DNA of 64,000 bases from Cristatella mucedo (GCA_009760855.2 WPIO01000001.1:3490001-3554000), one strand, 5' to 3'; positions 32,396-45,431 are shown, counted from the stretch's first letter. The notes: generated by a model not told the origin, from the sequence alone. Made by a program: numbers and translations.

Positions 32396-32982
32396 ACTGA
32401 GATCCTACCTAAGCTAGCCTTGTTTAGAAGGTCATTATTCGCATTCAGTATTGCTGAGTATATGGAGAAATTTGTACTAATACCCGATTGAACGCATCTG
32501 TTAAATTTGAGTCTTTTATATCCCAGTTCAAGGGGTGTGCCACTAATCCTTTCTATATCATCGATCTGTGCGGCCACAGAGGGACTGAAGGGAAGTTTCT
32601 AATGTTCCACTGAGGATCTGGGCTTGACTACTATTGAGATCGTGATGTGAGAGTGCACACCCTGCCTATGGCAGGCGGCACCTAAATGTTGTTTACCGCT
32701 GGTACTATGGTGTGGTACCCCCCCCGACTTTGGCTAGCCAATTGGAGCGCAGCGTTCCTGCTGCTAGGGACTACCAAAGACGCTAACCAATCGGAACGCA
32801 GCGTTCTTGAACCGTCGGGGATGTATAGTTCCGGTGAGCGTTAACGTCCGCATTGAAGTTAATAACTACTTGTTGTTGTGTCTGGTTCCATATGAGTGTT
32901 CGAAGTCGGTTGCTTTAGCAAAACGCGCACTCTTACGTACGCAACACTACCTTATGAGTGGCCTGCGAATAGTCTCTGCAAA

Positions 32983-33061
32983 CTCAATTGCATTTCACTT
33001 TACAGCAAATGTAAAGCGCCTAGAGAGAGATTAAGTTCTCTGAGGGCGCTTTATCAAGTGA

Positions 33062-33092
<31 letters not shown>
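32983..33092 (+). mobile_element. LINE family A terminal fragment
   Basis: Only the last ~100 bases: CAATTGCATTTCACTTTACA, AAAGCGCCTAGAGAGAGATT, GAGGGCGCTTTATCAAGTGA, and a pure (ATT)n of 8-9 units. It illustrates that the hairpin plus tail alone is present in some insertions. Confidence 0.85.
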
Positions 33093-33093
<1 letters not shown>

Positions 33094-35252
33094 TACTAGG
33101 AAAAGACCTGTAGTACTTTGTACTTAAGTACTTTCCCTAATTTTCTAGGAAACAGCTAATCTGCATCTCTGAAGAATACCAGCAGATACGGGTCAAGAGG
33201 GCTGGACTTTAAGAAGAGATAGTAAGTGGTGGGCTTGGAGGCGGCCGCTGAGGTAGAGCAATTAGCAGAGAATGATGACTGTATTGGGTCGTTACTTTGA
33301 CGATTGGCTCTCCGATCTCACCTATCTTATTGACAAAACACTTAAAAAACGACCTGCCAGACCACCGAGAGGATTGCTACGCAACTTGGTGACCTGAGAG
33401 TGGTCAAAGAGATGTTTGATGGCAGAGGTCAGCATAAAGAGATGTTTGATGGCAGACGGCAGCATTTTTGGAATTTTTTCTGTGATTCTCCACTGCTTTT
33501 GTTGTTGTCAGATTTGATCTGGGCCAGCATGGATTGATACAGACTATTGGCAGCCCTCGCAAGCCAGTTGGCTGAATTTTAGTCATGATCTGTTATAAGA
33601 TTTTCTAAGCCAAGCCCGTGCTTAAAAGTAGCAGCTCGTTAAATATCCACAGCGGATCATCTACCATCTTGGACATATTCTCTCAGCTGTGTAGGCCACG
33701 GGGAAATAACACTATACAATAGTGTTGCTCTGGTAATTAGTTGTTATCCAGGACATTTTAATTGCTTTCATACCTTAAAAATACCAATATTTCTTCAAGC
33801 TGTATACCTGAATGAAAGCTAGATCATCCTTCTGCAGGTTTGACTGGCTCTGTGCTTGCATTGCTGAATAAGGGTAGCTCATTGCAGGCACACACGAGTG
33901 CAGCTCCGAACGGGACGTCAGTGAAGCTCACTGATCTTGACAGGCAATTATTTTATAATCTTTTAGGGATTGCTTTAGACAGTGAAGGATAGACCCAAGC
34001 ATGGATTAACTTACCTTTGTGACATACACTCGATCTTCCTAGGCTTCCAGGGTTGCGAAATAAATACGTATTAAAAATACAATGTATCTTCTGCTTAGCC
34101 TAGGTTCTCGGAGTTGATCGGACTTAAAGATCGGATCTCCCTGCCCTCTCTTTCGTCTGGTATGTGATGGTATTAGTTAGGCACGGCTTTCCTTCCAGTC
34201 CTACCAGCCCCCACCCCATCTACAGGCATCCAGGTGGACTCGGCAGACAGCTTGTGGGAGAGGTGGTCAGCTTCACGATCTGTGCAGAGTGATGTCCCGA
34301 GCACTGATAGCCTTGTATTTGGTATCAGGTAAGTAGGGGCTCAGACCATTAGATATACCAGCGAGACGCAGCGGGGGTGGGGGGTTAATTGCGAGCATCT
34401 CAGTTTTTTGCCACTTAGCGCCTGAGGGCTAACCATTACTTTATCCGTAAAGCCTCGCTTGCCAGTAATTTGCTCTTGTGAGGCCAACTCCTACCTCGAG
34501 GACTGTATACAGTCTATTGTTCTCGCTGCATTGAATTTTCTCCGAATGACTGCATTACTACTACCGGCAGGGTCGCCCATCAGGTTATTATTGGTAATGC
34601 TGCCAACAGGTTACAAACTGTACCTAATCTCAAGGTATTTCTTGTTTTCATTCTTTTAGACGCTTGATAAGGGAAATTCATTGAAATTCACTTGATTGCT
34701 CTCAGCCATATATTAGGCGAGTTTATGAATAAACAGTCTTAATATGTAGTATAAATTATCCCCAAGGGGAATGGGGCCGTAGTTCATCCCTCGAGCTCCC
34801 GAGCTGCAGCCTCATGGAGTTTCATCTCATTCATTCGCAGCCTATGCAGAACGCACACAGGGGCTAATTCTGTGAAAAATAATTGCTGACTTAAAAGCTT
34901 AACTAATACAAATTACATTTAGAGACGTTAGTGTTCCAGACAGTTGCTCAATATCAAGTTAGAGTTTTTATGCACTACGTTATTTGGTCGCATGGCTGCA
35001 TATAGTTTGCACGTTTACAAGCTGCACTAATGACGGCGCTGGCCAGCTTAATTTCTTTAAGATCTGGCCACAGGGACTCGCACAAGCTTAGCATTGGTTT
35101 GTGTGGTGCAGGCAGACGCGTTTGCTGTCCCCGAAAAAAGTTTAATTACATTGCAATGGCATCGAACTCAAGAAAGCTCGAATTGCCAACTATTCTAACT
35201 GTAAAATAATGCAGATACCCCAGGGGTAGTGCAGATTAGAAACTATAAAAAA
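33093..35252. other. No supported gene
   Basis: Unique sequence except for a direct duplication of a 30-bp unit at 33406-33465 (AAAGAGATGTTTGATGGCAG...). A hydrophobic open frame at 34459-34659 was considered as a signal exon but is weak. Confidence 0.45.
33406..33465. repeat. Two tandem 30-bp units
   Basis: AAAGAGATGTTTGATGGCAG followed by AGGTCAGCAT, then the same unit with CGGCAGCAT at the end. Confidence 0.9.
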
Positions 35253-35640
35253 ACCTCAAATCCTTTGGTGACCGTGCATTTAGTTCGTATGCTCCCAAAG
35301 CCTGGAATTCACTCCCAATTTGCGTCACAACATCCCCTGACTTGGCCACATTTAAAAAGAACTTAAAAACGCACCTATTTAGGATAGCACTTAGTGGGTC
35401 CCCGTGATTCGTCCTTTATGTGATTATGCGTGCTGGCACTGTTTATGCTGCCACTAATCACACTTGCATGCTAACCCTGTGCATGTCATCCCTAACCATG
35501 TTATTTATGTTTTTTATCAAGCATGATACCACTCACGATTTGATCGCGTTTCCTTTGCAGCAAATGCAAAGCGCCTAGAAAGAGATTAAGTTCTTTGAGG
35601 GCGCTTTATCAAGTGTATTATTGTTATTATTATTATTACA
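35253..35640 (+). mobile_element. LINE family A 3' end
   Basis: AACCTCAAATCCTTTGGTGA (RT C-terminal region), the SYAPKAWNSLP block, the TGTGCATG-rich 3' UTR, the hairpin, and an interrupted (ATT)n to about 35638. Confidence 0.9.
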
Positions 35641-35689
35641 AGCACCATCAGATAGTGCCACGATTTCCTGCAGCACTGACATATACTAA

Positions 35690-36010
35690 TTTGATAATAA
35701 CTAGACACTTTATAGTGGTATAGTGCCTTAAGAGAGCTAAATATCTTTCTAGGAACTTTGGATAGGCTGGACAGGAAGCATGCCTATTGGCTAGCGGTAG
35801 CATTCGCAGTGTCGGCCTACACAGGCACATAGAAGACAGATCCTCAGAAAATTCAGACGGAGAAACTTAACATGGAACAGGTGGGTTTTAGCTTTTTTTT
35901 AAATATCGTCAAGTCAAAAGATGTGACGTCAGTTGGAAGTGTGTTACATACTTTTGGAGTGACAAAGTAAAGGCTCGGTCTCCGAAAGACTCAAGGTTGG
36001 TTAGAAGCAT
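35690..36010 (-). mobile_element. Old LINE family A-like 3' end
   Basis: The complement of the hairpin (GTATAGTGCCTTAAGAGAGC) is followed by a diverged 3' UTR and by GTGACGTCAGTTGGAAGTGT, the complement of the SLPT region. It lies back to back with the + strand copy at 35253. Confidence 0.7.
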
Positions 36011-36549
36011 AGCTCAGCTACGATGAATGAATTAAAGTAGCAGCCGGCTTACGTAAGACATGCTGCACTACATGTAATACATGCTGATTGTATGACGAGG
36101 TGTTGTGTGACAGTTGTTCAGCACGGTAACGCTCAGCCCGCGGGGGAGAGCGGCACACTTCCTACGTTTGCTTAATATAGATAGTCGAGAATACAATGTT
36201 ATTTTGCCAATATTGTCTGCATTAGTTCAGATCAAAAGCTTTCGTACTTTGTACAGCCTGCCAAACTTGGCATACCATATGAAGGCAAAAAACCTATTAT
36301 ACGGCGGTTATTTATTCTCATTTTATTTTTGCTTAAGTAAAATAATAATGATCAGACATTTCTATAGTGACCTAGGAGTACGTAACTTTAAGCGTTTATC
36401 TAAATGCTCCGTGAAGGAAACGTGCCGGTTGGTTAGCTGTGGCACTTATACTGCTAGTAAACATATGCGCTCGAAGAGCTATTAAACGGACGGGGACGCG
36501 GCGCGAGGGGCAGCTGTAGTTTCCAGTTGTCGGGTAAATGTAGTCAAGC

Positions 36550-36680
36550 ATCGAGGGAGTGCCTTGACGTCAGTCGGCGGCCATTTACTAGTTCCAGGTT
36601 TTGGAAGCTTGCGAGCTGAAGGCACGGTCTCCGAAGCATTTGAGCTTGGCTAGAGGCTTCCTGGACCGAATTGGAAGCAT
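36550..36680 (-). mobile_element. Small old LINE family A-like fragment
   Basis: Contains GACGTCAGTCGGCGGCCA, TTCCAGGTTTTGGAAG and GGCACGGTCTCCGAAGCATT, aligning with the RT C-terminal complement seen at 35930-36000 and 17600-17700. Confidence 0.5.
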
Positions 36681-38120
36681 TTCGGATGGGTCGCCAGCCA
36701 CCGCCGCCGAAGAGATAGATAGAGGGGGCTGCGACAGTGATGAAATCGATGAAATTCACTTACTCATCTGTTGCTGGACAGATATTTTTATACAACCCCA
36801 AAGACAGCGTGCTACAGACCAGGAGCTAAAGAGATAAATACGTACATATAAAGATGTTATAATTGGTGACAAGACAGAAAGATAGATTACCTGTATATAA
36901 TGTACTTATACGTTTATTCTATAAAGCAGAATATTATACGTGTATTCTATAAAGCAGAGTATACCCTTGAGCTATCATCCAAAGGTCTAACTTTGCTTTG
37001 GCAGGTCGGCCAAATTGTCCGCTGACTAAGCTGTCGAGTCCGCCCGACTAACAGGCAATCTTTCGCGCTTTCTTAACCCAAATAAATTAGTTTAATTATT
37101 TTTATTATTTTTATTATTTTATAATTTAATTATACATACATACATATATATATATATTATTTTTTAATAATTAAAATATTAAATAAAATAAAACGAGAGT
37201 TTTTCTCACGTGGTATATTCGTTGAGCTCCAAAAGTGCAGCTTTCTCATTTGATTTCTCAGTGTGGTTGAATTTGAGGAGTGGTTGCCTCTAGTCGTTTT
37301 CCTAGTTGCTATCGGCGATAGTACCCAATACGTTCCTAGCACTCCCTCTGGCTTAATTAGTATCCATTAATATTGAAGTTTTCCACTGTCTCCCATTTGG
37401 TCTTTTTCAAAAGAAATTTAATTTTTAACTTCGTCAGTGCATTTTTACGTTCAAATTCTTGTTTGCAAGGGCTCTCCCTCCATCGATGAACATGCAAGGA
37501 AATGATATCATACTCTCATCAATATGCGTCATAGTTTTTGGCCAGCACACATTTCCAAGCCTCATGAAGGACTTGGATATTTGGTTTGCCCTTAAAAAGA
37601 CTCGGGTTGAAGGCGTTAATTTCTTCCCTCGGTGGAATTTCCCCAGTGAATGTCAAAAGTAAGACTACTCTAAGAGCCTGCATGATGCTGCCATATTGGC
37701 CGTGGACTAGTTCTTGCAAAACTCGACTAGCTTCTGGTTCTAGTCCTACTATCTCGCCATGTGGTGTAAGCAAGTTTTAATCATAGCCTAAATATCGAAC
37801 GTAACTCAAATTCCTGCCTTGTCACCATTGCCTACTACTTCGCGCTAATTGGCATTTGGTATTCTATGTAATGTAATGTATCTCCGTCAGTAACTCCACA
37901 AAGTCATAAAGACCATGTGGGTGTTACACAGGAGATTCTAACATGGCTTGAGACCATCGCTGTCATTAATGAAGTAGAGAGTGTCCTCGTTTGGAGCAGT
38001 AAGAAAGATCGTTTTTTTCCAGCGCGGCTGTAGGATAATCGTGTCGCAGCGAGCTGCAATGAGTGAATTGCTAGCTGTCAATATGTCTCGAGCTGAAACC
38101 AAAATCTGTGCATTTCTTAG
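36681..38120. other. Upstream of lectin 1: signal exon not found
   Basis: Holds AT-rich repeats (37070-37200) and a LINE B tail. The first coding exon of the lectin downstream should end in phase 1 with a G. No convincing ATG-hydrophobic-G|GT exon was seen here or further upstream. Confidence 0.4.
37862..37936 (-). mobile_element. LINE family B terminal fragment
   Basis: ATGTAATGTAATGTATCTCC, AACTCCACAAAGTCATAAAG and ACCATGTGGGTGTTACACAG are the reverse complement of the family B 3' end. Confidence 0.85.
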
Positions 38121-38414
38121 CTCACGTCGGAACTTCTTCGACTGCGTCATGCCCACCGTCATTGGCAGGGAAAATATACGTGTTGGGACAATCTTGCTAT
38201 GAGTTCGTCACCGAGCAAAAGACGTGGATAGATGCCGAGTCATACTGTCATCGTCGCGGTGGTCGGCTGGCAATGCAAAACTCTGCCCTTTTGCAAGATA
38301 GGCTCTCTTCAAAAGCGAGTGATATTTTCAAAGGCTATCAAGGTGTTTGGCTTGGACTGAATGACCGCAAAACAGATGGCAATTTTGCCTGGGATAACTA
38401 CGATGACAGCTATG
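38121..38414 (+). CDS. C-type lectin 1, first CTLD exon
   Basis: Acceptor TGCATTTCTTAG|CT (phase 1) and donor AGCTATG|GTGAGT (phase 1), 97 full codons. It encodes the N-terminal half of a C-type lectin domain: CPPSLAGKIYVLGQSCYEFV, then KTWIDAESYCHRRGGRLAMQ, and GVWLGLNDRKTDGNFAWDNY. The extra Cys pair at the start marks the long-form CTLD, the AExxC helix and the WxGLND strand are canonical. In the family this fold binds sugars or proteins outside the cell. Structure, phases and sequence mirror the exon at 61050 in the second lectin. The upstream exon should be a signal peptide ending in phase 1. Confidence 0.92.
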
Positions 38415-40924
38415 GTGAGTTGAACAATAGGCTGCCGAGTTTCTTTAAAGAATGCTGCACATTACATAATAGAGTGCAACTTTGGTCTTCAGTTCAAGTA
38501 ACTTAAACTAATGTGAACGATCTGTTGCGACGCGAATCGTGTGTAACGTTAACGCTAACATGGATCTGATTAGCTCTGATCAGTGTCAAAAGAAACTCAA
38601 TAAACCGGCTATTCAAATTCAACCACCTCGAGGCCTTATAATAGAGGTTTAGGAAGTTTCCAAGTCCAGCAGGTCACAAAGCTAATCTCTCCTGTGGCTT
38701 GACCACTCTGCTCGATCGAGCGGGCGCACCGCCTGAGAGAGTGAGCAGGAGAAGGCGTTCCCGGCATTGTTGCTGCCCTTAGGATGTCACTGGTTGCCCG
38801 GACGGTACAGATGGTGCGTCGGATTGGGAAACTGGAGCCTGAACCTGGTGTACGCGACGATCGTCGGTGCTCTCATCTCGCAGGACGGTCGCTAGCCACC
38901 CTCTGTGGCCTTGTCATCGTTGGCGATTTCTGACCACCAGGCCTTGAGGCTTTGCGGTAGTTGCTCGTGGAAATTCTACGGTCTAGTCGAGCCACAGCTG
39001 GAAGTAACCGACGTTAACGCTTGCAGGCAGCACGTGCCAATTGGGTAGCCGGCCGAGGGCTGATGTGAGCTGACCGCTAGGGAGTACGTTCCCGAGGGAA
39101 CACACACGTGGCCTTCCGTCCTCGGGCTGGTGCAAGTGGTGGTTGTCAACCGGCAGTTAGCATGTCACGACGGCAAGCTGAGTCGCGTCACATCAAAACT
39201 GCCTGCAGGTGGCCAGTCAACCAAGCGAGCCCCTCAATGGCATGGACAGTGGCCAGCACATCCAGTGGACTCACCACACTCAAGATGCAATCTGCAGTGG
39301 GTAGCAGATGACACGAGGTCGTAGGCAACTGCACAGCAGCAGCACTACGGGGGGGGGGAGAGGGAGGGGAGTTGTGCAGGCTACTTACTGTGACGACCTG
39401 TGTGCCACTCTACACATTTGAAAGTGGACAGACCGATTCAAGGGGTCGTACTGGTGGCTCAACCTATTGCTGCAAGGCGACTCTTCACGTTAGGTCAAAG
39501 GCTGCTTAATGACAGGCTTCGTATGGAGGTCAGCTCGGCGATAGACCGAGCAGGCATTGAACACTACAGTCGCATCTACAGGCATAGATTTGAAAGGGAA
39601 AGAAGGATATTTGTTTCAGAGGTCATAACTGAGCATGCAGTAGCAGTAGACTTGGGTGCCTCATCAATGGCAACTGGCTAACGGCTGCTATGGAAGGCCA
39701 GAGCTCTGGCCCTAGGGAGACCGGTCACGGCCACTCCCAGTAAGGCCGGAGCTCTGGCCAGAGTGGCCGTAAACCGTGCTGGTCATGCAGCCATTCGGAG
39801 GAGCTGGAGGCCGAGCGGTTGGGTACTGCTGAAGGTCTTCCGCAAGCCGCCTGGACGTCAGCTTAGATGCAACGTCAATGTTAGCAAGCTGGGCTATGTA
39901 CATAAGTGGCCATCACTCCCAGCAAGCGTTGCTCAAACGTCGACCAATGGATGTACATATACAATCGCGCATGGAACCTTGGTTTTCTGATTTCAGTATC
40001 CAACAAGTGAGACCAGTCGACACACACCACAGTGCCTTCTTTCACTCTTGCGCTCTGATTCTCCTTGAGCGAAGCTTGGTGCTTTCTAAATGCAGGTTCA
40101 AATAGCAGCTGGCTTGTGCTTGTCTCTGTGAATGGCTGCTGGTCGTGCCTTTGCCGAGTCAGCCAGCTACCGTGACCCAGTGATCGCTTTGTTGCGAGAC
40201 CTGCAAGCTCTCAGTGCAACCTTGCGTGCATGCAGCCAGTTTGTCAGACAGACCAGTCGCAGGTAATAAGCTCATGCCGAGGGGCAGAGTGTTATCAAAC
40301 GGGCTGGTTTCGTTCTGGCTGCTGCTTGTGCGGCCCTGATGACTAGCTGTCCAGAAGCCCTGCCACTACTTGGATTTGTGGTCTCATAACCACTGTCATT
40401 AAATGTAATGAAGGCAGTGACTAGTCTTTAGGCAACCGATTCTGACAAGGCTTCGCTTTGATTGACCGTCGTGTTGGTTGACCATGAAAAGCTTTGCTGG
40501 CTGACTGCTCTCAGTGCAGCACTAGTGCTGCTCTGTTAGCAGCAGTGTCAAAGTAAACATGTGGTCTACGTGGCAAGATAACTGGGTGGAAAAGAAAACC
40601 CTTAATAAACATAATCTCATATATAGCTCGTCGAGGGACATCGCTGAAAGACCGTGCTATTCTAAACTCTTAAAGAGACGGCAGCGGCCATCAATTATAT
40701 CGTCGCAGTGGGTAATAAATTGCGTAGGATTGGTCATGCGTCAAGACTGCAATACATTGCACATTTGTTTGGGAACTCATGCTTTAAGCGGCACTTAGTC
40801 GCGTACCACGAAAGCCCATTGTATAGAGAACTTTCGGGATTGCTGCGGATTGCTGCGTTCACAGGGCAAGGCTTCAAGCGGCTCCTTCAATGAAACCTTT
40901 GCCTCTACTGTTACAGTCACTGGT

Positions 40925-41090
40925 TATTTATAATAATAATCTTAATCATAGTAATAAAAATAACCAAAAGGAATTTGAGAAATTGAATAGCAACCTAAGA
41001 GATCTAAATTTCTTTCCTAGCAATTTATATATGTTTGATGCATTTCATTTCCACCATCTTCATTTCATGACCACAAATTGCAGCTATATC
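40925..41090 (-). mobile_element. Degenerate LINE/SINE tail
   Basis: AATAATAATCTTAATCATAG followed by CAACCTAAGAGATCTAAATT and TCTTTCCTAGCAATTTATA, a worn reverse copy of the terminal hairpin. Confidence 0.5.
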
Positions 41091-41329
41091 TAGCTGCTGC
41101 TAGTTACAATTCCTGCATTGACACAGATAAACTAGTGGCAGAGTATAAAGAAACTAGCTCACATATGTACGTGACTCATTTACTGTGCGTCATAGCTTAA
41201 TAGCAGCACTAAGGCAATCTGTAATCTTCAGTAGTCCCGACTAATCATGCTTTCAAGTGAAACTTGTCGTGAGCTGAACTGCATTTAAATGCCATTTGGC
41301 CGTCGTTTCTTGAAATTGATCAGGATAGC

Positions 41330-41400
41330 ACAGTCTTCGGCCTATCTGTGGTGCGAATGAATAGAGATTCAGTTCTCTTAGGACGCGATAAAAATGAGTT
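41330..41400 (+). mobile_element. SINE 3' fragment
   Basis: GCGAATGAATAGAGATTCAG, TTCTCTTAGGACGCGATAAA: the 3' tail of the tRNA-derived SINE without its head. Confidence 0.7.
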
Positions 41401-43532
41401 ATATTTATAATTCACGACTTATATTTATAATTCATTCTTTACCCATGGTGCTTGGAAAGTCTCTATAAATAACATTTGATAAAAACAGGAAAAGGTTTTA
41501 GACGAATGGTGCGGGCCAAGGAGATGGTTCGAGAGGCCATGAATTAGCTATCGTTAGGAAGGAAGCGATGCACATGTTCAACGAAAACTAACAAGTCGGC
41601 TGCTATATGATGCACTTGCACTTTATATAATTAATTTTTCATTTATATAAATTCATTTATATTCATACATACATTCATTTATATTCACTTTAAAGTTGAA
41701 GCATGCTTTCCCTCTCATAATCTGCCAGGACATTCCAAATTGGCACAGCATAACAGTAAGGCATTTAAAAGAGGTATAGTCAACGTCAGTCATTACTAAC
41801 TTTCCCTCTGACTAACTTATCCACCAGATTTTTTGGTTCCAGCCGTGCTTAGCTGCTAATTAAATCATAATGCCGTGAAAATTTCTTAATTGCGTTTATT
41901 ATATCGCTTGCATTATCAAAAAAGTGAAATCAAAACCCCCGGTGCAGACATGACAGCAGTCAATCATGTCTTGACATATAGCTTGCTCAAGTTCGTGACT
42001 CGGCATCATTATCCCGATCTCCAGCATTCTTGGAAGTGCTGATCTCCAGTAAGCTGGCTGTTTGTTTAAAGATCAACTTTTGCATTCTTTCAGATAGCTG
42101 CAGTGACTGTGTTAAGAAATGATGCTGTTTCCTTGTAAGCTGGCCCAGTCATTACACAATCCTTGAAGCTGAAACGCCGCAGGAAATAATAACGGCAGCT
42201 TTTGCAGTTGGTATTAAGTGAGCAGTAGCACTACAAAGAGATGGCAAGTGTGGGCAGCAGCTAGGAGTGAGTGCAGGCAGTAGCAGACACTGCTGCATTC
42301 AGTCCTGCTGTTCGTGGCTGAATGCACCGACGATAAGTGAATAAGTGCACATCTTTACAGATATCCGTGCTATCCAGTACAGTTAGAAGACACTTGCATT
42401 AATCACATGACTTTAATGCATAGAGATGGGATGCCCAGAGCAACTGTTAAAAGGTCTTTTCCATCGACAATCTTAGCTGTAAACTCCCCAGCTTTCTCTC
42501 ACAGGCCTTCTTCACTGGCTGCGTATAGCTGGGACCATGGACAATAGAAGTGGCCTTGTAGTGCAACGTCGTGGTAGAGCCACGTTCGCAATGGTTAGAA
42601 ATGAGCAGACCCCACTAAGAAAACTTGCATATTACTAGCATTTACAGTGAGATGCGAGATACAAGCCAGCAGCCGTTTCTTTTTGTAAACACTCCCCGAT
42701 AGGTTCGTTTTGGTCGCTGTCTGGCTTGAAAATCACTGCAGTATTAGAAAGGCTTGCGTGGCACGTCCATAAATCGGCTGGCAGCTGCGAGGCCCGATGC
42801 CGTTCGCAGGAATGTGATAGCAGCGATTTCGCTGTCCGTGCTCACGCGTATCAGCTGCCTTTGAAGTGAGAATTGCTCTTGAGGTACTGATGTCCTAGGG
42901 ACAGCATTAGGCTTCCACTTCCAAGCCTCCCTGGGTAAATGGTGACTGGCACCCCTTTGTAGGCGACACAATGGCACTGCTGATGAGCTGATGCTCATAC
43001 CCCTTGATGGCCGAAGATTGCTAGCTGTTGCAGGTCAAGCCTCTGCTACCATCTTCGATGAAGGAAACATTTAGTGCCATTGCAAATAGTGCAAGCTCGG
43101 CTTTCTAATCTGGGGCCGCGAAGTTAAGCTTTACATCGCTCGATGGTCGTTTAGCGTACCGCCCTCTTGAATCCTCCAGCGTCTCCTGAGCCTATATCGC
43201 GATCTGCCACAAGGATCTCAGAAACGCCGTCGCAGCGGCATCGATGGTACCCATAACCAGCAGGCAGACAGCGTTTTCTAAAATAAGCCCAAGCGAGTGA
43301 CAATGAAAAAGAAATGCAACCACCGTTGACATTTCATTTTGTACAACAATACAGGGTAGCTGCAACTACACTCCACGCCACCGTCAGTGCACATACAGGT
43401 CTGGCACATGATGTCTGGGCGTGAAAATAAAAAGTGCATGGCAAATTGCCGTCTCACAGTTGAAAATAGTTTTTTATTGCGACAAGAGTAATTTTTTTAG
43501 AAACTACTCATATAGAGAACGTATGTAAATTT

Positions 43533-43650
43533 ATAATAATAATAATAACAATAATGCACTTGATAAAGCACCCTCAGAGAACTAAATCTCTCTCTAGGCG
43601 CTTTACAGTTGCTGCAAATGGATTTGATGGCAATGGTCCGAAACCAAAGT
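43533..43650 (-). mobile_element. LINE family A terminal fragment
   Basis: AATAATAATAATAACAATAA tail, GCACTTGATAAAGCACCCTC, CTCTCTAGGCGCTTTACAGT, then TGCTGCAAATGG. Confidence 0.85.
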
Positions 43651-44239
43651 GAGCAAAGCACTTATAATATATACTTGTACCTATCGCTGGTAGCCACAAA
43701 AGAATAATCAACGGACTCTTTGACCTGCTTTGAGCATTAAAGATGATGCTAGCTGAGATTTTACGTTAGTAGTATATGCTAATGTATATACACGTGTATA
43801 CTCTTATCCTAAATAATTTAAAAAATATAGATACAATTTTACATACATATATATATATATATATATTTTTAGGAGGAACCATATAGCACATATGGAGAGC
43901 AGGTCTGATTTTCTATGTGCATATCCTGGTTGCCTGTCAAGAACCACGGCTCAGGCTTCCCCTCAACTCCCCAGCTCCTCTTACCCTGGTTGCTTGGCTC
44001 CACCTTAAATCAACCTCAAGTCCTTCAAAGAAAGCTTGCTGTCAGTTCGTGTGCCACCAGCCAGAAAATTACCACCGAGTGGCATTACGATATATGATGA
44101 CTTAATACCTAAAGAAAATCTTAAGATCAACCTTTCGATCACATCATTTTTTTCAATTAAAGTTATCCTTTTTGTGCTTACTTGTGCTGATATTGCTCTA
44201 GATAGAGATTTGTTTGTCTTAGGGCTCTATACATTTCTG

Positions 44240-44330
44240 ACAGTAATAATGTTACCCATGATCAGTATTTATTCTAGCACCCTAAGAGAACTGAATCTCT
44301 ATCAAATACTTTACAGCTCTGTATGAAAAG
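44240..44330 (-). mobile_element. LINE/SINE 3' tail fragment
   Basis: TATTCTAGCACCCTAAGAGA, ACTGAATCTCTATCAAATAC, TTTACAGC: a reverse copy of the terminal hairpin. Confidence 0.55.
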
Positions 44331-44924
44331 CAAAGATTTGTCACTTTGAGATTTGAACTTTTTTTATACATGCAGATGCCTGAAAATGCAGATATGCAAC
44401 ATCTTTTCGTACACTAGAACATATTGTATCGTAGCATTTCTCATGGGTGGAATACTTTCTTACAATGGATGGGTTTTTATTTGTGTCTGCTGAAATAGTC
44501 AAAGCCTGATGCAATTAAACTTGTAGTGATAGTCAGCACTGTCGATAATAACTTTAGTGTGGCATTTCGTGCAACTTGATCTCTTAGGATATAACACAGT
44601 GAGAAGTTTGGGCTTGGTGCTTTTTTAATCTGCACGTAAGTGCTGCATACGTTACCAGGATAGCGAATTAAAATTCGAATGTTCAACAGCTTCATTTGTA
44701 GAGCAGCAGAATAACCTTTAGTGGCACTCCACTTTTCTTTTAGTAAGGAATAGCTTGTTGCAGGACTGAAAGACACTATCTGGCGAAGTGAGAGCACCTT
44801 ATCGGCGCTACACAAATAACCAACTGCTGTAATTTTTTATTGCTATATATATAATCATCATAACTATCATGATCATTTTCATGGTTATACGTAAAGACCC
44901 ATTTTTACCATTTTTTGCTTGCAG

Positions 44925-45086
44925 AAATGAAGGATAGCTACTACAACTGGAATACCAAAGAGCCTGCTAGTTCTGGACCTTTCGGCCAGCATTGCGCCTA
45001 CATGCGCCGGTCCTACAACTGGCGTTGGGCAGTCGCAGAGTGCAACGTGCCTTTTTTTCGCTCATACTGCTCTATTTGCGAGTATC
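44925..45086 (+). CDS. C-type lectin 1, second CTLD exon
   Basis: Acceptor TTTTTGCTTGCAG|AA and donor GAGTATC|GTGAGT, phase 1 to phase 1, 53 full codons. It completes the domain: YYNWNTKEPASSGPFGQHCA, RRSYNWRWAVAECNVPFF, SYCSICEYR. The last Cys with I-C-E-Y is the canonical CTLD end. The usual EPN/QPD sugar-binding triplet is replaced by EPA within a shifted loop, and the WND motif reads WRW, so classical Ca-dependent sugar binding may be absent. There is one Cys more than usual (SYC), possibly for an extra disulfide or dimer. Confidence 0.93.
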
Positions 45087-45431
45087 GTGAGTAACCTCTC
45101 TTACATGTCGCCACTCTGGTTGGGCACAGATTGATCGATCAATTTTCTGGTTTAGCACTGCTCGAAACGGCCAGTGCAGCGGGCATCTGCGTCAGTCAGC
45201 GTAAATGTGTGCGATCCAACGTAAAAGAATTATCCCTAAGGTGTTATATACGAATGTTCTCACGCACCGTGAGTGACGTAAAGTAACTGGCAGTGCTGCC
45301 TCTTGTGACAGTGTACGTTTGTCAAAGCAGCAGGCTGCACCACGAATGGTGAGCGTAGCCAACGCGTCCCTCGATTAGTTCTGTTACGGTGCAATATGCA
45401 CGATACAGCTGACCATAAGTATTGAGGTGGT

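Larger units (their letters stand above)
38415..44924 (+). other. Lectin 1 intron between CTLD halves
   Basis: About 6.5 kb, GTGAGT to TTTTTGCTTGCAG. Mostly unique sequence with three or four degraded LINE/SINE tails (40925, 41330, 43533, 44240), a poly-G/GA run at about 39350 and AT repeats at about 43840. No other gene is supported. Confidence 0.7.

Noticed and set aside
34541-34610. Possible signal-peptide exon for lectin 1 (MTALLLPAGSPIRLLLVMLP)
   Set aside because: The core is broken by Pro and Arg and the donor (GTTACA) is weak, although the phase would fit.
36114-36485. 123-residue open frame upstream of lectin 1
   Set aside because: It has no similarity, no splice context that fits the lectin, and AT-rich composition.
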